Of a stretch of 8,361 nt of DNA, positions 1 to 6,860 are shown piece after piece. The notes beneath the pieces were generated by a model, which worked only from the letters and a program-made list of their open reading frames with translations, was not told the DNA's origin and did not search any database. The DNA lies in NCBI GenBank assembly GCA_020024235.1, contig JAHHUA010000070.1, forward strand, positions 1-8,361, read 5' to 3'. A program made the position numbers and the translations under genes. Origin of the DNA: Oscillospiraceae bacterium (lineage in GTDB: Bacteria > Bacillota > Clostridia > Oscillospirales > Ruminococcaceae). The stretch's first letter is position 1, and each line of letters begins with the position of its first letter.

Positions 1-1
1 G

Positions 2-439
2 CTTACAGCTGTAATAGTTAATATACTGGTTAAATATATTACAAAAGATATTAATGCACCGGTTTATTCAATAAATATCGTATACCTGTCATCTGTTATT
101 ATCTCATACCTGTTAATAATGTTTTTGTATAAACATTTCAAACCTCAGATTTATGAGAAAATAAAATATAAATTGCTGACAGCGTCCCTTTCAGGGTGTG
201 CATACGGAACAGTTTTGATAGTTTCTATGAGAGGTGGAAATTTTTTAGACAGCATATCCTATGCACTGGGTTCCGGATTGGGTTTTACAGCTTCCTTATT
301 GATGATAAAAACAGGCAGAGAAAGACTGTCTATATCCAATGTGCCTAAAGCTTTTAAAGGTATACCGATTACATTGATGTATTTGGGAATATTGAGCTTG
401 GCAATATATGGTTTAATTGGACATCAGCTCCCATCATAA
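2..439 (+). CDS. rnfA: Divergent RnfA-like subunit of the Rnf electron transport complex (5' end outside window)
   Basis: RnfA is a small integral membrane subunit of the Rnf complex, which passes electrons from ferredoxin to NAD+ while pumping ions. The reading frame is open from position 2, giving 145 residues; family members are about 190-195, so roughly 50 N-terminal residues lie upstream. The ATG at 119 is internal, because homology continues before it. The C-terminal part fits the family closely: a small-residue helix with GSGLGF, then GRERLSISNVPKAFKGIPI, matching the RnfA pattern IRERL-x3-(D/N)VP-x2-F+G, then a last hydrophobic helix. Several hydrophobic segments are visible. The usual PLITTNC motif is not intact: the aligned stretch reads LLTASLSGCAYG, so a Cys is nearby but its context has changed. 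The next gene is not rnfB, the usual clostridial follower. RnfE/NqrD-type paralogues are less likely given the C-terminal motif. Confidence 0.8.
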   Translation, partial: LTAVIVNILVKYITKDINAPVYSINIVYLSSVIISYLLIMFLYKHFKPQIYEKIKYKLLTASLSGCAYGTVLIVSMRGGNFLDSISYALGSGLGFTASLLMIKTGRERLSISNVPKAFKGIPITLMYLGILSLAIYGLIGHQLPS

Positions 440-459
440 CTTTTGCGAGGAATTACACA

Positions 460-1656
460 ATGAAGAAAAATAAAAAAATAATTCATTACAGTAAAAACAG
501 TTATTTTGATTCAGGCAGAGGTATGACTCCACTTAAATTAATGGGGATAATTGCTGCTGTTTTAATTCTTTTGTTTATAGGATGGAGCTCATATGAGCCT
601 GTGATGAATTTTTTGGAAGATTTTAAGAAAAATATATCAAAAGAAAATCAAAGTTCCCATATTGTAAATCAAAGCTCTGAACCTGATGAAACTTCAAATG
701 AAAATACTTCTGAACAATCGGACTACTCATCTTCCGAAGAAAGTTCAGCAGAAAAAAAAGAAAAATTACTTGATAAATCCATATATATACCGATAAATTA
801 TCTGACAGATTTTGACACAGCTTTTACTTATTTTAATGAAAAACAAAAAACTGTGGGGGAAGCACAATCTATAACCATACATATGAAAGATGATTTGGGA
901 AATATATATCTCCCTGTTAAAAACGAAATTGCTGTTAAAAATAAGGCAATTTTTAATAACAGTGAAAAAATAGCTGGAATTATGTCAAAATTCAAAGAAA
1001 AAGGCATAAAGATAAACGGAGTAATTTCAACTTTCAAAGACCCTAAAGCACCTTTTGACAATACAGAATGTCAAATTATGTACGGTGACAGTAAAATTGT
1101 ATGGGTGGATAATGACCCTAAACAAGGTGGAAAACAATGGCTTAATCCATACAGTCCATATTCTGCCGAGTATGTAATTGATATTGCAAAGGAATGTTTT
1201 GTATTAGGCGCTGACAAAATTATTTTTGACAATGTAAACTTTCCGAAAGGTTATTCACTGGAAATGGCAAGTTATGCCTATATGAACGGAAGAACCCGTC
1301 AGGAAGCTCTTACTGATTTTGCTCAAACAGTGGAAAAAACTTTTGACAAAGATAAATTTGTATTTATGGTTCATGCTGAAAATGCAATTTATCCAGATGA
1401 TATGATATACGGAGGCAATCATCTCAATGCTTTTAAAAATAATGTAATGCTGGTAATTTCACCTAAAAAAATTGACAAAGATTTTATTTTAGCAGGTCAG
1501 AATTATAAAGCAGGGGGAAGTATTGAAGATTACATAAAAATTTTTAAAGAACATTATCCGGATATATTTGGCGATGAAAATATGGCATTGGCTTTTTACA
1601 GCGATGAAGCAAAAGAAGAAAATTACAAAAATATGTCTGATTTATTAATATTATAG
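460..1656 (+). CDS. Membrane-anchored DUF4015-type putative glycoside hydrolase
   Basis: This is a 398-residue protein with a short basic N-terminus, one hydrophobic helix (about 25-42; uncleaved anchor or signal peptide) and a Ser/Glu/Asn-rich linker (about 60-105) of the kind that spans the cell wall. A folded extracellular domain follows from about 106 to the end. The domain resembles DUF4015 (putative glycosyl hydrolase, TIM-barrel-like). It has WLNPY (227-231), DIAKECFVLGADKIIFD (241-257) and DNVNFP (257-262), corresponding to the family's NPY...IA+EA...GFDEIQFDYVRFP block. Asp257 would be the candidate acidic active-site residue, but Tyr and Arg of DYVRFP are both Asn here, and the C-terminal half is hard to match. 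Activity is therefore uncertain and no substrate can be named. The GAGGA ribosome binding site at 447-451, 8 bases before ATG 460, supports the start. The gene starts 20 bases after rnfA, so it may be cotranscribed with it. Confidence 0.72.
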   Translation: MKKNKKIIHYSKNSYFDSGRGMTPLKLMGIIAAVLILLFIGWSSYEPVMNFLEDFKKNISKENQSSHIVNQSSEPDETSNENTSEQSDYSSSEESSAEKKEKLLDKSIYIPINYLTDFDTAFTYFNEKQKTVGEAQSITIHMKDDLGNIYLPVKNEIAVKNKAIFNNSEKIAGIMSKFKEKGIKINGVISTFKDPKAPFDNTECQIMYGDSKIVWVDNDPKQGGKQWLNPYSPYSAEYVIDIAKECFVLGADKIIFDNVNFPKGYSLEMASYAYMNGRTRQEALTDFAQTVEKTFDKDKFVFMVHAENAIYPDDMIYGGNHLNAFKNNVMLVISPKKIDKDFILAGQNYKAGGSIEDYIKIFKEHYPDIFGDENMALAFYSDEAKEENYKNMSDLLIL

Positions 1657-1725
1657 ATAATTTCTCATATTTATGTTATATTATGATTAGTGAATATATA
1701 AAAACAAACGGCAGGGGATGATAAG

Positions 1726-3264
1726 ATGAAAGACAATACTGTTTATGCTGTTCAAATGAAGGGTATATCAAAGTATTTCGGAGATTTTTGTGCACTTAAC
1801 AAAGTGGATTTAAATATCAAAAAAGGCTCTATTCATGCACTTTTGGGAGAAAATGGTGCAGGAAAATCCACACTTATGAATATTTTGTATGGTCTTTACC
1901 AGGCAGATGATGGAGAAATATTTATTAACGGGGAAAAAGTTAATATGAAAAATCCCGGAATGGCAATAAGTAAGGGAATAGGAATGGTACATCAGCATTT
2001 TATGTTGGTGGAACCCTTTACTGTGGCTCAGAACATGATTTTGGGAAATGAAATTACAAGCCATGCAGGAATTATAGACTACAATAAAGTTCGTGAAAAG
2101 ATAAAGGATCTTTCCGATAAATACAAACTTTATATTAATCCCGATGAAAAAATCGAAGATATTTCAGTGGGTATGCAGCAAAGAGTAGAAATTTTAAAAG
2201 CACTTTTCAGAGGTGCTGATATACTTATTTTAGATGAGCCTACAGCGGTTTTGACACCTCAGGAAATCGGCGAACTTATTGAAATAATGCACAAATTGGT
2301 AGAATCCGGCAAAACAATTATTATTATTACGCATAAACTCAGCGAAATTAAGCAGTCCTCTGATACCTGTACAATAGTAAGACGGGGAAATTATATTGAC
2401 ACAGTAAATGTCAGCGAAGTAGACGAAACAGAACTTGCCTCAATGATGGTGGGACGCAGTGTGGATTTGCATTGCCATAAAAAGGAAGTTCAGACAGGGG
2501 AAGAAATCTTTAAAATAGAAAATTTGGTGGTAAAGGATAGTCGTGGAATAGAAGCTGTAAAAGGACTCAACCTTTCCATCAAAAAAGGGGAAATATTAGG
2601 TATTGCGGGAATTGACGGAAATGGTCAGAAGGAATTGGTGGAAGCTATTACCAATATGACCCATACTGAAAGCGGTAAAATAATCATGAACGGAGTTGAA
2701 ATTCAAAATAAAACTCCTCTTGACACATTAAATAATAAAATCTGCACAATCCCTGAAGACAGACACAAACATGGTTTGGTACTTGATTTTTCAGTTGAAG
2801 AAAATATGGCACTTAATGGCTATAAAAAAGAGAATTTTTCTAAAAATGGTGTGCTGAATCTCAAATATATAAAAGATTATGCCGCAGACCTTATTGAAAA
2901 ATTTGATATAAGACCTGCAAGCTGCGGAAAAATCAAGGCTCGTTCACTTTCGGGCGGAAACCAGCAAAAAGTTATTATTGCAAGAGAAGTTACCAATAAT
3001 CCTGATTTGCTAATAGCAGTACAGCCTACCAGAGGACTTGATGTAGGAGCTATTGAATTTGTTCATTCCGCACTTATTGAACAAAGAGATAACGGAAAAG
3101 CAGTTCTCCTTGTTTCTTTGGAATTAGATGAAGTAATGGATGTATCCGACAGAATTGCTGTTATATATGACGGTCAAATAGTTGATATATTGGATGCAAA
3201 AGATGCCGACGAAAATAAAATCGGTCTTTTGATGGCAGGCGGCGGAAAGGACGGTAAAAAATAA
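1726..3264 (+). CDS. nupO: Nucleoside ABC transporter, duplicated ATP-binding subunit (NupO/YufO family)
   Basis: This cytoplasmic ATPase subunit powers BMP-type nucleoside import. Its 512 residues hold two ABC domains in tandem, the usual family length. Domain 1 is intact: Walker A GENGAGKS (41-48), Q-loop Gln90, signature SVGMQQ (147-152), Walker B ILILDEP (166-172) and switch His203. Domain 2 has degenerate GIDGNGQKE (295-303), signature LSGGNQQKV (408-416) and IAVQPTRGLDVG (430-441). There Gln433 replaces the catalytic Glu, and Leu465 sits where the switch His would be. To my knowledge these changes are typical of the NupO/YufO branch and not a local defect. AGGGG at 1713-1717, 8 bases before ATG 1726, fixes the start. 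The 69-base gap upstream has only weak -10-like boxes (TATATT near 1677, TATGAT near 1682) with no good -35, so the promoter is unresolved. Sugar importers such as RbsA share this architecture, but the permease pair and pdp point to nucleosides. Confidence 0.93.
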   Translation: MKDNTVYAVQMKGISKYFGDFCALNKVDLNIKKGSIHALLGENGAGKSTLMNILYGLYQADDGEIFINGEKVNMKNPGMAISKGIGMVHQHFMLVEPFTVAQNMILGNEITSHAGIIDYNKVREKIKDLSDKYKLYINPDEKIEDISVGMQQRVEILKALFRGADILILDEPTAVLTPQEIGELIEIMHKLVESGKTIIIITHKLSEIKQSSDTCTIVRRGNYIDTVNVSEVDETELASMMVGRSVDLHCHKKEVQTGEEIFKIENLVVKDSRGIEAVKGLNLSIKKGEILGIAGIDGNGQKELVEAITNMTHTESGKIIMNGVEIQNKTPLDTLNNKICTIPEDRHKHGLVLDFSVEENMALNGYKKENFSKNGVLNLKYIKDYAADLIEKFDIRPASCGKIKARSLSGGNQQKVIIAREVTNNPDLLIAVQPTRGLDVGAIEFVHSALIEQRDNGKAVLLVSLELDEVMDVSDRIAVIYDGQIVDILDAKDADENKIGLLMAGGGKDGKK

Positions 3265-4397
3265 TGGAAAAATTACAAAAAATACTCAGAAAACCGCTGA
3301 CGGCAATAATTATATCAATTTTATGCGGTTTTCTTGTAGGTGCTGTTATATTAGGGGTGGCGGGATATAACCCTGTCAATGCTTATTCGGCTTTGTTCAG
3401 TGGAATTTTCTCAAAACCAAAATATATAATTCAGGTTATCATCAAAGCTACACCGCTTATTTTGACGGGTTTAAGCGTGGCATTTGCCTTTAAAACAGGA
3501 CTTTTCAACATCGGAGTTGAAGGTCAGTTCATAATGGGTTCCATAGGAGCTGTTTTGGCAGGTTATTTACTGCCGATGCCTGCACCATTTCACTTTATTG
3601 TGGTTATTTTATCAGCTATGATTTTTGCAGGACTTTGGGGTTCAATTTGCGGTTATCTCAAAGCAAAATTTGGTATTCATGAAGTTATCACCAGTATCAT
3701 GCTCAACTGGATTGCTCTTTACTTAAATAACTATATGATTACTTTGCCGTTTCTTAAAAAACCTAATTCGGAATCTTCCTATGAAATAGGAAAAACTGCA
3801 TGGTCAGTATTTTTGGGAAATTGGAAATACTCTCAGGATGCTAAGCCTTTCTTTAAAGAACACCCTGTTTTGGGAGATGTAATTTTAAGAACAGATCTTA
3901 ATTATGGTATTATTATTGCAATTATTGCAGTTGCCGTAATTTGGTTTTTACTTAACAGAACCAATAAAGGCTATGAACTCAGAGCAGTTGGTTTTAATAA
4001 TCATGCAGCCCAGTTTGCAGGTATTAATGTAAAGAAAAATATGATTATTTCCATGGCAGTGGCAGGAGCATTGGCAGGACTGGCAGGGGGACTTCAAATT
4101 ACAGGTGTAATGCCCCACAGAATTTCTACTCTATCCATTCATGAAGGTTTTGGCTTTGACGGTATTTCCGTAGCACTGATTGCAGGAAATTCACCTTGGG
4201 GCTGTATTTTGTCAGGACTTTTGTTTGGAGCACTTAAATTCGGTGCCACATCTATTCAGTCAAAAGTCGGTGCCCCCAGTGAAGTTATAAATATAGTAAT
4301 AGGTGTAATTGTATTCTTTGTGGCAATGTCATCAGTTTTGCCTATGATAGCAGATATGCTTGCTAAAAAACAGAAAGGAAGTGAGAAGGATGCTTAA
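3264..4397 (+). CDS. nupP: Nucleoside ABC transporter permease (NupP/YufP family)
   Basis: This is an integral membrane permease of the branched-chain amino acid/BPD_transp_2 superfamily, forming half of the nucleoside channel. It has 377 residues, near the family norm, and many hydrophobic helices. Family motifs are GLFNIGVEGQ (79-88) and the loop GIHEVITSIMLNWIALYLNN (137-156), which resembles the HEVITTIMLN region that contacts the ATPase. A later segment has NRTNKGYELRAVG and glycine/alanine-rich helices (AGALAGLAGGLQITG), also usual. An extracytoplasmic insert with many charged residues lies around 165-210. The start overlaps the nupO stop by one base (TAATG at 3262-3266), indicating translational coupling and a 1:1 operon. 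Upstream GGAAAGGACGG within the nupO end could serve as a ribosome binding site. No damage is seen. Which nucleosides it accepts cannot be read from the sequence. Confidence 0.93.
   Translation: MEKLQKILRKPLTAIIISILCGFLVGAVILGVAGYNPVNAYSALFSGIFSKPKYIIQVIIKATPLILTGLSVAFAFKTGLFNIGVEGQFIMGSIGAVLAGYLLPMPAPFHFIVVILSAMIFAGLWGSICGYLKAKFGIHEVITSIMLNWIALYLNNYMITLPFLKKPNSESSYEIGKTAWSVFLGNWKYSQDAKPFFKEHPVLGDVILRTDLNYGIIIAIIAVAVIWFLLNRTNKGYELRAVGFNNHAAQFAGINVKKNMIISMAVAGALAGLAGGLQITGVMPHRISTLSIHEGFGFDGISVALIAGNSPWGCILSGLLFGALKFGATSIQSKVGAPSEVINIVIGVIVFFVAMSSVLPMIADMLAKKQKGSEKDA
4376..4385 (+). promoter_or_regulatory. Ribosome binding site that decides the nupQ start
   Basis: AGGAAGTGAG lies inside the 3' end of nupP. 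AGGA ends 10 bases before ATG 4390, which favours this start over the in-frame ATG at 4360. Confidence 0.6.
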
Positions 4398-5277
4398 TAC
4401 TATATCACTTGGCATTGTAATTACTCTTATGTATTCCGCACCTCTCATTTTTGCAGGTATAGGCGGAGTTTTGACAGAACGCTCAGGTGTAATTAACATT
4501 GGTATTGAAGGTATGATGGCTTTTGGTGCTTTTGTAGGTGCCGCTGTGGGATATTATTCACAAAACCCATGGATTGCCTTTTTAGCAGCAGGATGTGCGG
4601 GTGGCTCATTGGCTTTGATTCACGCCATAGCTTGTATAAGTTTCAGAGCTAATCAAACTATTTCCGGTGTTGCACTTAACTTTATGGGCAGCGGTTTGGC
4701 TGTATTTATGTCAAGAATGTTGTTTGATGGTGCTACAATGACAATTCCCGTACCGAAAAAACTCCCTAAAATTTTAGATGGAATAGAATTTACATTTATT
4801 ATGGCTATAATAGCTGCAGCTTTACTTTGGTTTATTATGTATAAAACCAAATGGGGACTTCGACTTATTGCAGTTGGTGAACACCCTGCCGCAGCTGATA
4901 CTTTAGGTGTAAATGTTTATTATGTAAGATACATTTCCGTTATTATTTCAGGTGTTTTGGCAGGGTTTGGAGGAGCATCACTTACTTTGTCCGTTGTATC
5001 CAATTTTACTCCTACAGTAGTCAGCGGTCAGGGATTTATTGCACTGGCAGCTGTAATATTCGGAAAATGGACACCTCATGGCTGTGTGGCTTCCTGTCTT
5101 CTTTTCGGATTTGCTCAGGCATTGGTTGTAATGCTTGGTGGAGAAGGTTCAATTATACCATCACAGATTTTGGCAATGCTGCCATATGTTTTAACAATTT
5201 TAATGCTTATAATATTTGATGGACGCTCCACTGCGCCTAAAGCCAGCGGTGTGCCATATTTAAAAGGTGTTCGCTGA
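4390..5277 (+). CDS. nupQ: Nucleoside ABC transporter permease (NupQ/YufQ family)
   Basis: This second permease, 295 residues, is expected to form the heterodimeric channel with NupP. The N-terminal motif GGVLTERSGVINIGIEGMMA (25-44) is diagnostic of the YufQ branch. Later features are SFRANQTISGVALNFMGSG, the loop TKWGLRLIAVGEHPAAADTLGV, and GQGFIALAAVIFGKWTPHG, all familiar in this family. The longest reading frame begins at 4360 and would add ten polar, charged residues (MLKNRKEVRR). I prefer ATG 4390 because it follows AGGAAGTGAG at a normal distance and homologues begin just before the first helix. With this start the gene overlaps the nupP end by 8 bases, consistent with tight coupling. 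The gene ends 75 bases before pdp. No substrate-binding lipoprotein gene follows. Confidence 0.92.
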   Translation: MLNTISLGIVITLMYSAPLIFAGIGGVLTERSGVINIGIEGMMAFGAFVGAAVGYYSQNPWIAFLAAGCAGGSLALIHAIACISFRANQTISGVALNFMGSGLAVFMSRMLFDGATMTIPVPKKLPKILDGIEFTFIMAIIAAALLWFIMYKTKWGLRLIAVGEHPAAADTLGVNVYYVRYISVIISGVLAGFGGASLTLSVVSNFTPTVVSGQGFIALAAVIFGKWTPHGCVASCLLFGFAQALVVMLGGEGSIIPSQILAMLPYVLTILMLIIFDGRSTAPKASGVPYLKGVR

Positions 5278-5292
5278 TTTACAGTTAAGTAA

Positions 5293-5324
5293 AAATATGC
5301 CATATTTTAATATATGGCATATTT
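5293..5324. repeat. Perfect 13-bp inverted repeat between nupQ and pdp (hairpin or operator)
   Basis: The left arm AAATATGCCATAT (5293-5305) and the right arm ATATGGCATATTT (5312-5324) are exact reverse complements around a 6-base loop. The stem is AT-rich with a GCC/GGC core. Only TTTC follows the stem, so it is a poor intrinsic terminator. It could be a processing or mRNA-stability hairpin between transporter and enzyme, or a protein-binding palindrome. A TATATT box (5326-5331) just downstream would put the repeat over a -35 region if a pdp promoter exists, but no good -35 is seen. Because it is palindromic, both strands spell MAYFY as an apparent ORF start here; neither is a real start. 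Confidence 0.8.
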
Positions 5325-5352
5325 CTATATTAAAAAGAAAAGAGTGATATAT

Positions 5353-6678
5353 ATGCGTGCATATGATTTAATTAAAAAGAAACGGGATAATTATGAACTC
5401 GCTGATGAAGAAATTAAATGGATTATAAAAGGGTATGTTGCAGGAGAAATTCCCGATTATCAAATGGCAGCTTTGCTTATGGCAATTTATTTTAACGGAT
5501 TAAATGAAAGAGAAACTCTTACTCTCACTTTGGAAATGGCTCACTCCGGTGATATGATGGATTTATCTGCCATAAAAGGTATAAAAGCGGATAAACATTC
5601 CACAGGAGGTGTAGGGGATAAAACAACAATGATAGTGGCTCCCATAGTTGCATCATGTGGTGTACCTGTAGCAAAAATGTCAGGCAGAGGATTGGGGCAC
5701 ACAGGGGGAACAGTGGATAAATTGGAGTCCATACCTGGTTTTAGAACTTCCATGAGTAAGGAAGAATTTTTTGATATTGTTAATAAAGTAGGAATTTGTG
5801 TAATAGGTCAAACCGGAAATATTGCTCCCGCTGATAAAAAAATGTATGCGTTAAGAGATGTTACTGCCACAGTAAACAGTATTCCTCTGATAGCCTCCAG
5901 TATTATGTCAAAGAAACTGGCTGCCGGCTCAGATGCCATAGTTTTAGATGTAAAAACAGGCAGCGGAGCTTTTATGAAAACCAGAGAAATGGCTGTAAAA
6001 CTGGCACAAACTATGGTTAAAATTGGTGAAGGTGCAGGCAGAAAGACGGTGGCTTTAATTACCGATATGGACAGACCTTTGGGAAATGCCATCGGAAATG
6101 CCGTCGAAGTTATAGAAGCGGCAGAAACACTTAAATGTAAAGGCCCATCAGACCTTACAGAGCTTTGTAAAAAACTTGCGGCTGATATGTTGGTAGCAGC
6201 ACAGAAGGGCAGCAGGGAAGATTGCATTAGAATGGTTGAGGACGCATTAAAATCCGGAAAAGCATTAACTAAGTTTAAAGATATGATTACAGCACAGGGT
6301 GGCAACCCTGATTGTTTGGAAGATTACAGCATATTTGCCGGAGCTGAAGTTCATCATAATGTTTTAGCTGACAGAGAAGGGTATATTAGCAATATAAATA
6401 CTGAAAAATGCGGTATATCATCTGTAATATTGGGAGCAGGAAGAGAAACTAAAGAAAGCAGCATTGACTTTGGTGCAGGTATTATTTTGAAAGAAAAAAT
6501 AGGCTGTTATGTCAAAAAAGGTGATGTGATAGCCCAAATGCTTACAAATAAACCTGAAACTATAGCAGATGCAGAAAAGCTTTTCCTTGAAAATATTGAA
6601 ATAGGCAGTGAAAAACCTGCTGAAATTCCGCTTATTCATGCAAGAGTGGATATAAATGGAATAGATTTATATGACTAA
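5353..6678 (+). CDS. pdp: Pyrimidine-nucleoside phosphorylase
   Basis: This cytoplasmic enzyme of nucleoside salvage splits uridine, thymidine or deoxyuridine with phosphate into the base and (deoxy)ribose-1-phosphate. It has 441 residues, normal for the thymidine/pyrimidine phosphorylase family. The order is an alpha domain, the phosphate-binding KHSTGGVGDK (81-90), the family signature SGRGLGHTGGTVDKLE (110-125), base-contact residues Arg168 (ALRDVT), Ser183 and Lys187 (SIMSKK), the KTGSGAFMK loop (201-209), and a C-terminal biotinyl/lipoyl-like domain (about 340-441). His82, Arg168, Ser183 and Lys187 correspond to E. coli thymidine phosphorylase residues with a shift of three, so it should be active. 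ATG 5353 is chosen over in-frame ATG 5314: homologues begin MR-x-(Y/V)D-I/L, and 5314 lies inside the inverted repeat with no ribosome binding site. The site before 5353 (AAAGAGTGA) is weak. Low-GC Firmicutes usually have the broad-specificity enzyme rather than strict DeoA. The upstream transporter probably supplies its substrate. Confidence 0.95.
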   Translation: MRAYDLIKKKRDNYELADEEIKWIIKGYVAGEIPDYQMAALLMAIYFNGLNERETLTLTLEMAHSGDMMDLSAIKGIKADKHSTGGVGDKTTMIVAPIVASCGVPVAKMSGRGLGHTGGTVDKLESIPGFRTSMSKEEFFDIVNKVGICVIGQTGNIAPADKKMYALRDVTATVNSIPLIASSIMSKKLAAGSDAIVLDVKTGSGAFMKTREMAVKLAQTMVKIGEGAGRKTVALITDMDRPLGNAIGNAVEVIEAAETLKCKGPSDLTELCKKLAADMLVAAQKGSREDCIRMVEDALKSGKALTKFKDMITAQGGNPDCLEDYSIFAGAEVHHNVLADREGYISNINTEKCGISSVILGAGRETKESSIDFGAGIILKEKIGCYVKKGDVIAQMLTNKPETIADAEKLFLENIEIGSEKPAEIPLIHARVDINGIDLYD

Positions 6679-6796
6679 ATAAGTTATATATTGATAAAAT
6701 CTATAAACTTATAGGTAATATATTATATAAACTAATATAAAAAATGTTATATTTTATATAAATATGTAGTAAATAAGAAAACTATTGTTCTTTTAA

Positions 6797-6824
6797 TTGA
6801 CTTAACGGAAAATATGCATATAAT
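6797..6824 (+). promoter_or_regulatory. Sigma-A-type promoter for cyuA
   Basis: The -35 TTGACT (6797-6802) and a perfect -10 TATAAT (6819-6824) are separated by 16 bp. Transcription would start near 6831, leaving a leader of about 30 bases before ATG 6861. That leader is too short for a riboswitch, so any control would act on initiation. This is the best promoter in the window. Confidence 0.8.
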
Positions 6825-6847
6825 AAAAGTGTAGTACAAATTATGTT

Positions 6848-6852
6848 AGGAG
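6848..6852 (+). promoter_or_regulatory. Ribosome binding site that decides the cyuA start
   Basis: AGGAG ends 8 bases before ATG 6861. The alternative in-frame ATG at 6843 lies upstream of this site and has no ribosome binding site of its own. Confidence 0.85.
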
Positions 6853-6860
6853 ATTTAGGT

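Larger units (their letters stand above)
6679..6860. other. AT-rich intergenic region between pdp and cyuA
   Basis: This gap of about 180 bases is nearly all A and T in its first 110 bases. It holds a short palindrome CTATAA-AC-TTATAG (6701-6714) and a pure-AT inverted repeat, ATATAAAA (6735-6742) with TTTTATAT (6752-6759). Neither resembles a strong terminator for pdp, since there are no G/C pairs in the second stem. The cyuA promoter lies in the last third. No small gene with a ribosome binding site was found. Confidence 0.6.

Noticed and set aside
3004..3120. Damaged second ATPase domain in NupO (Gln for catalytic Glu, no switch His)
   Set aside because: The same changes are, to my knowledge, normal for the NupO/YufO branch, and the frame is intact, so this is not a local mutation.
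5293..5324. Intrinsic terminator separating nupQ from pdp
   Set aside because: The stem is perfect but AT-rich and is not followed by a U-tract; it is kept only as an inverted repeat.
5314..5352. Longer N-terminus for Pdp (13 extra residues beginning MAYFY)
   Set aside because: The ATG lies in the right arm of the inverted repeat, has no ribosome binding site, and homologues start at the position of ATG 5353.
5808..6305. 165-residue minus-strand open frame antisense to pdp
   Set aside because: It is covered by the conserved pdp coding region; its hydrophobic, Ser/Ala-rich content is a codon-usage shadow.
6831..6860. Riboswitch in the cyuA leader
   Set aside because: The predicted transcript leader is only about 30 bases, too short for any known riboswitch class.
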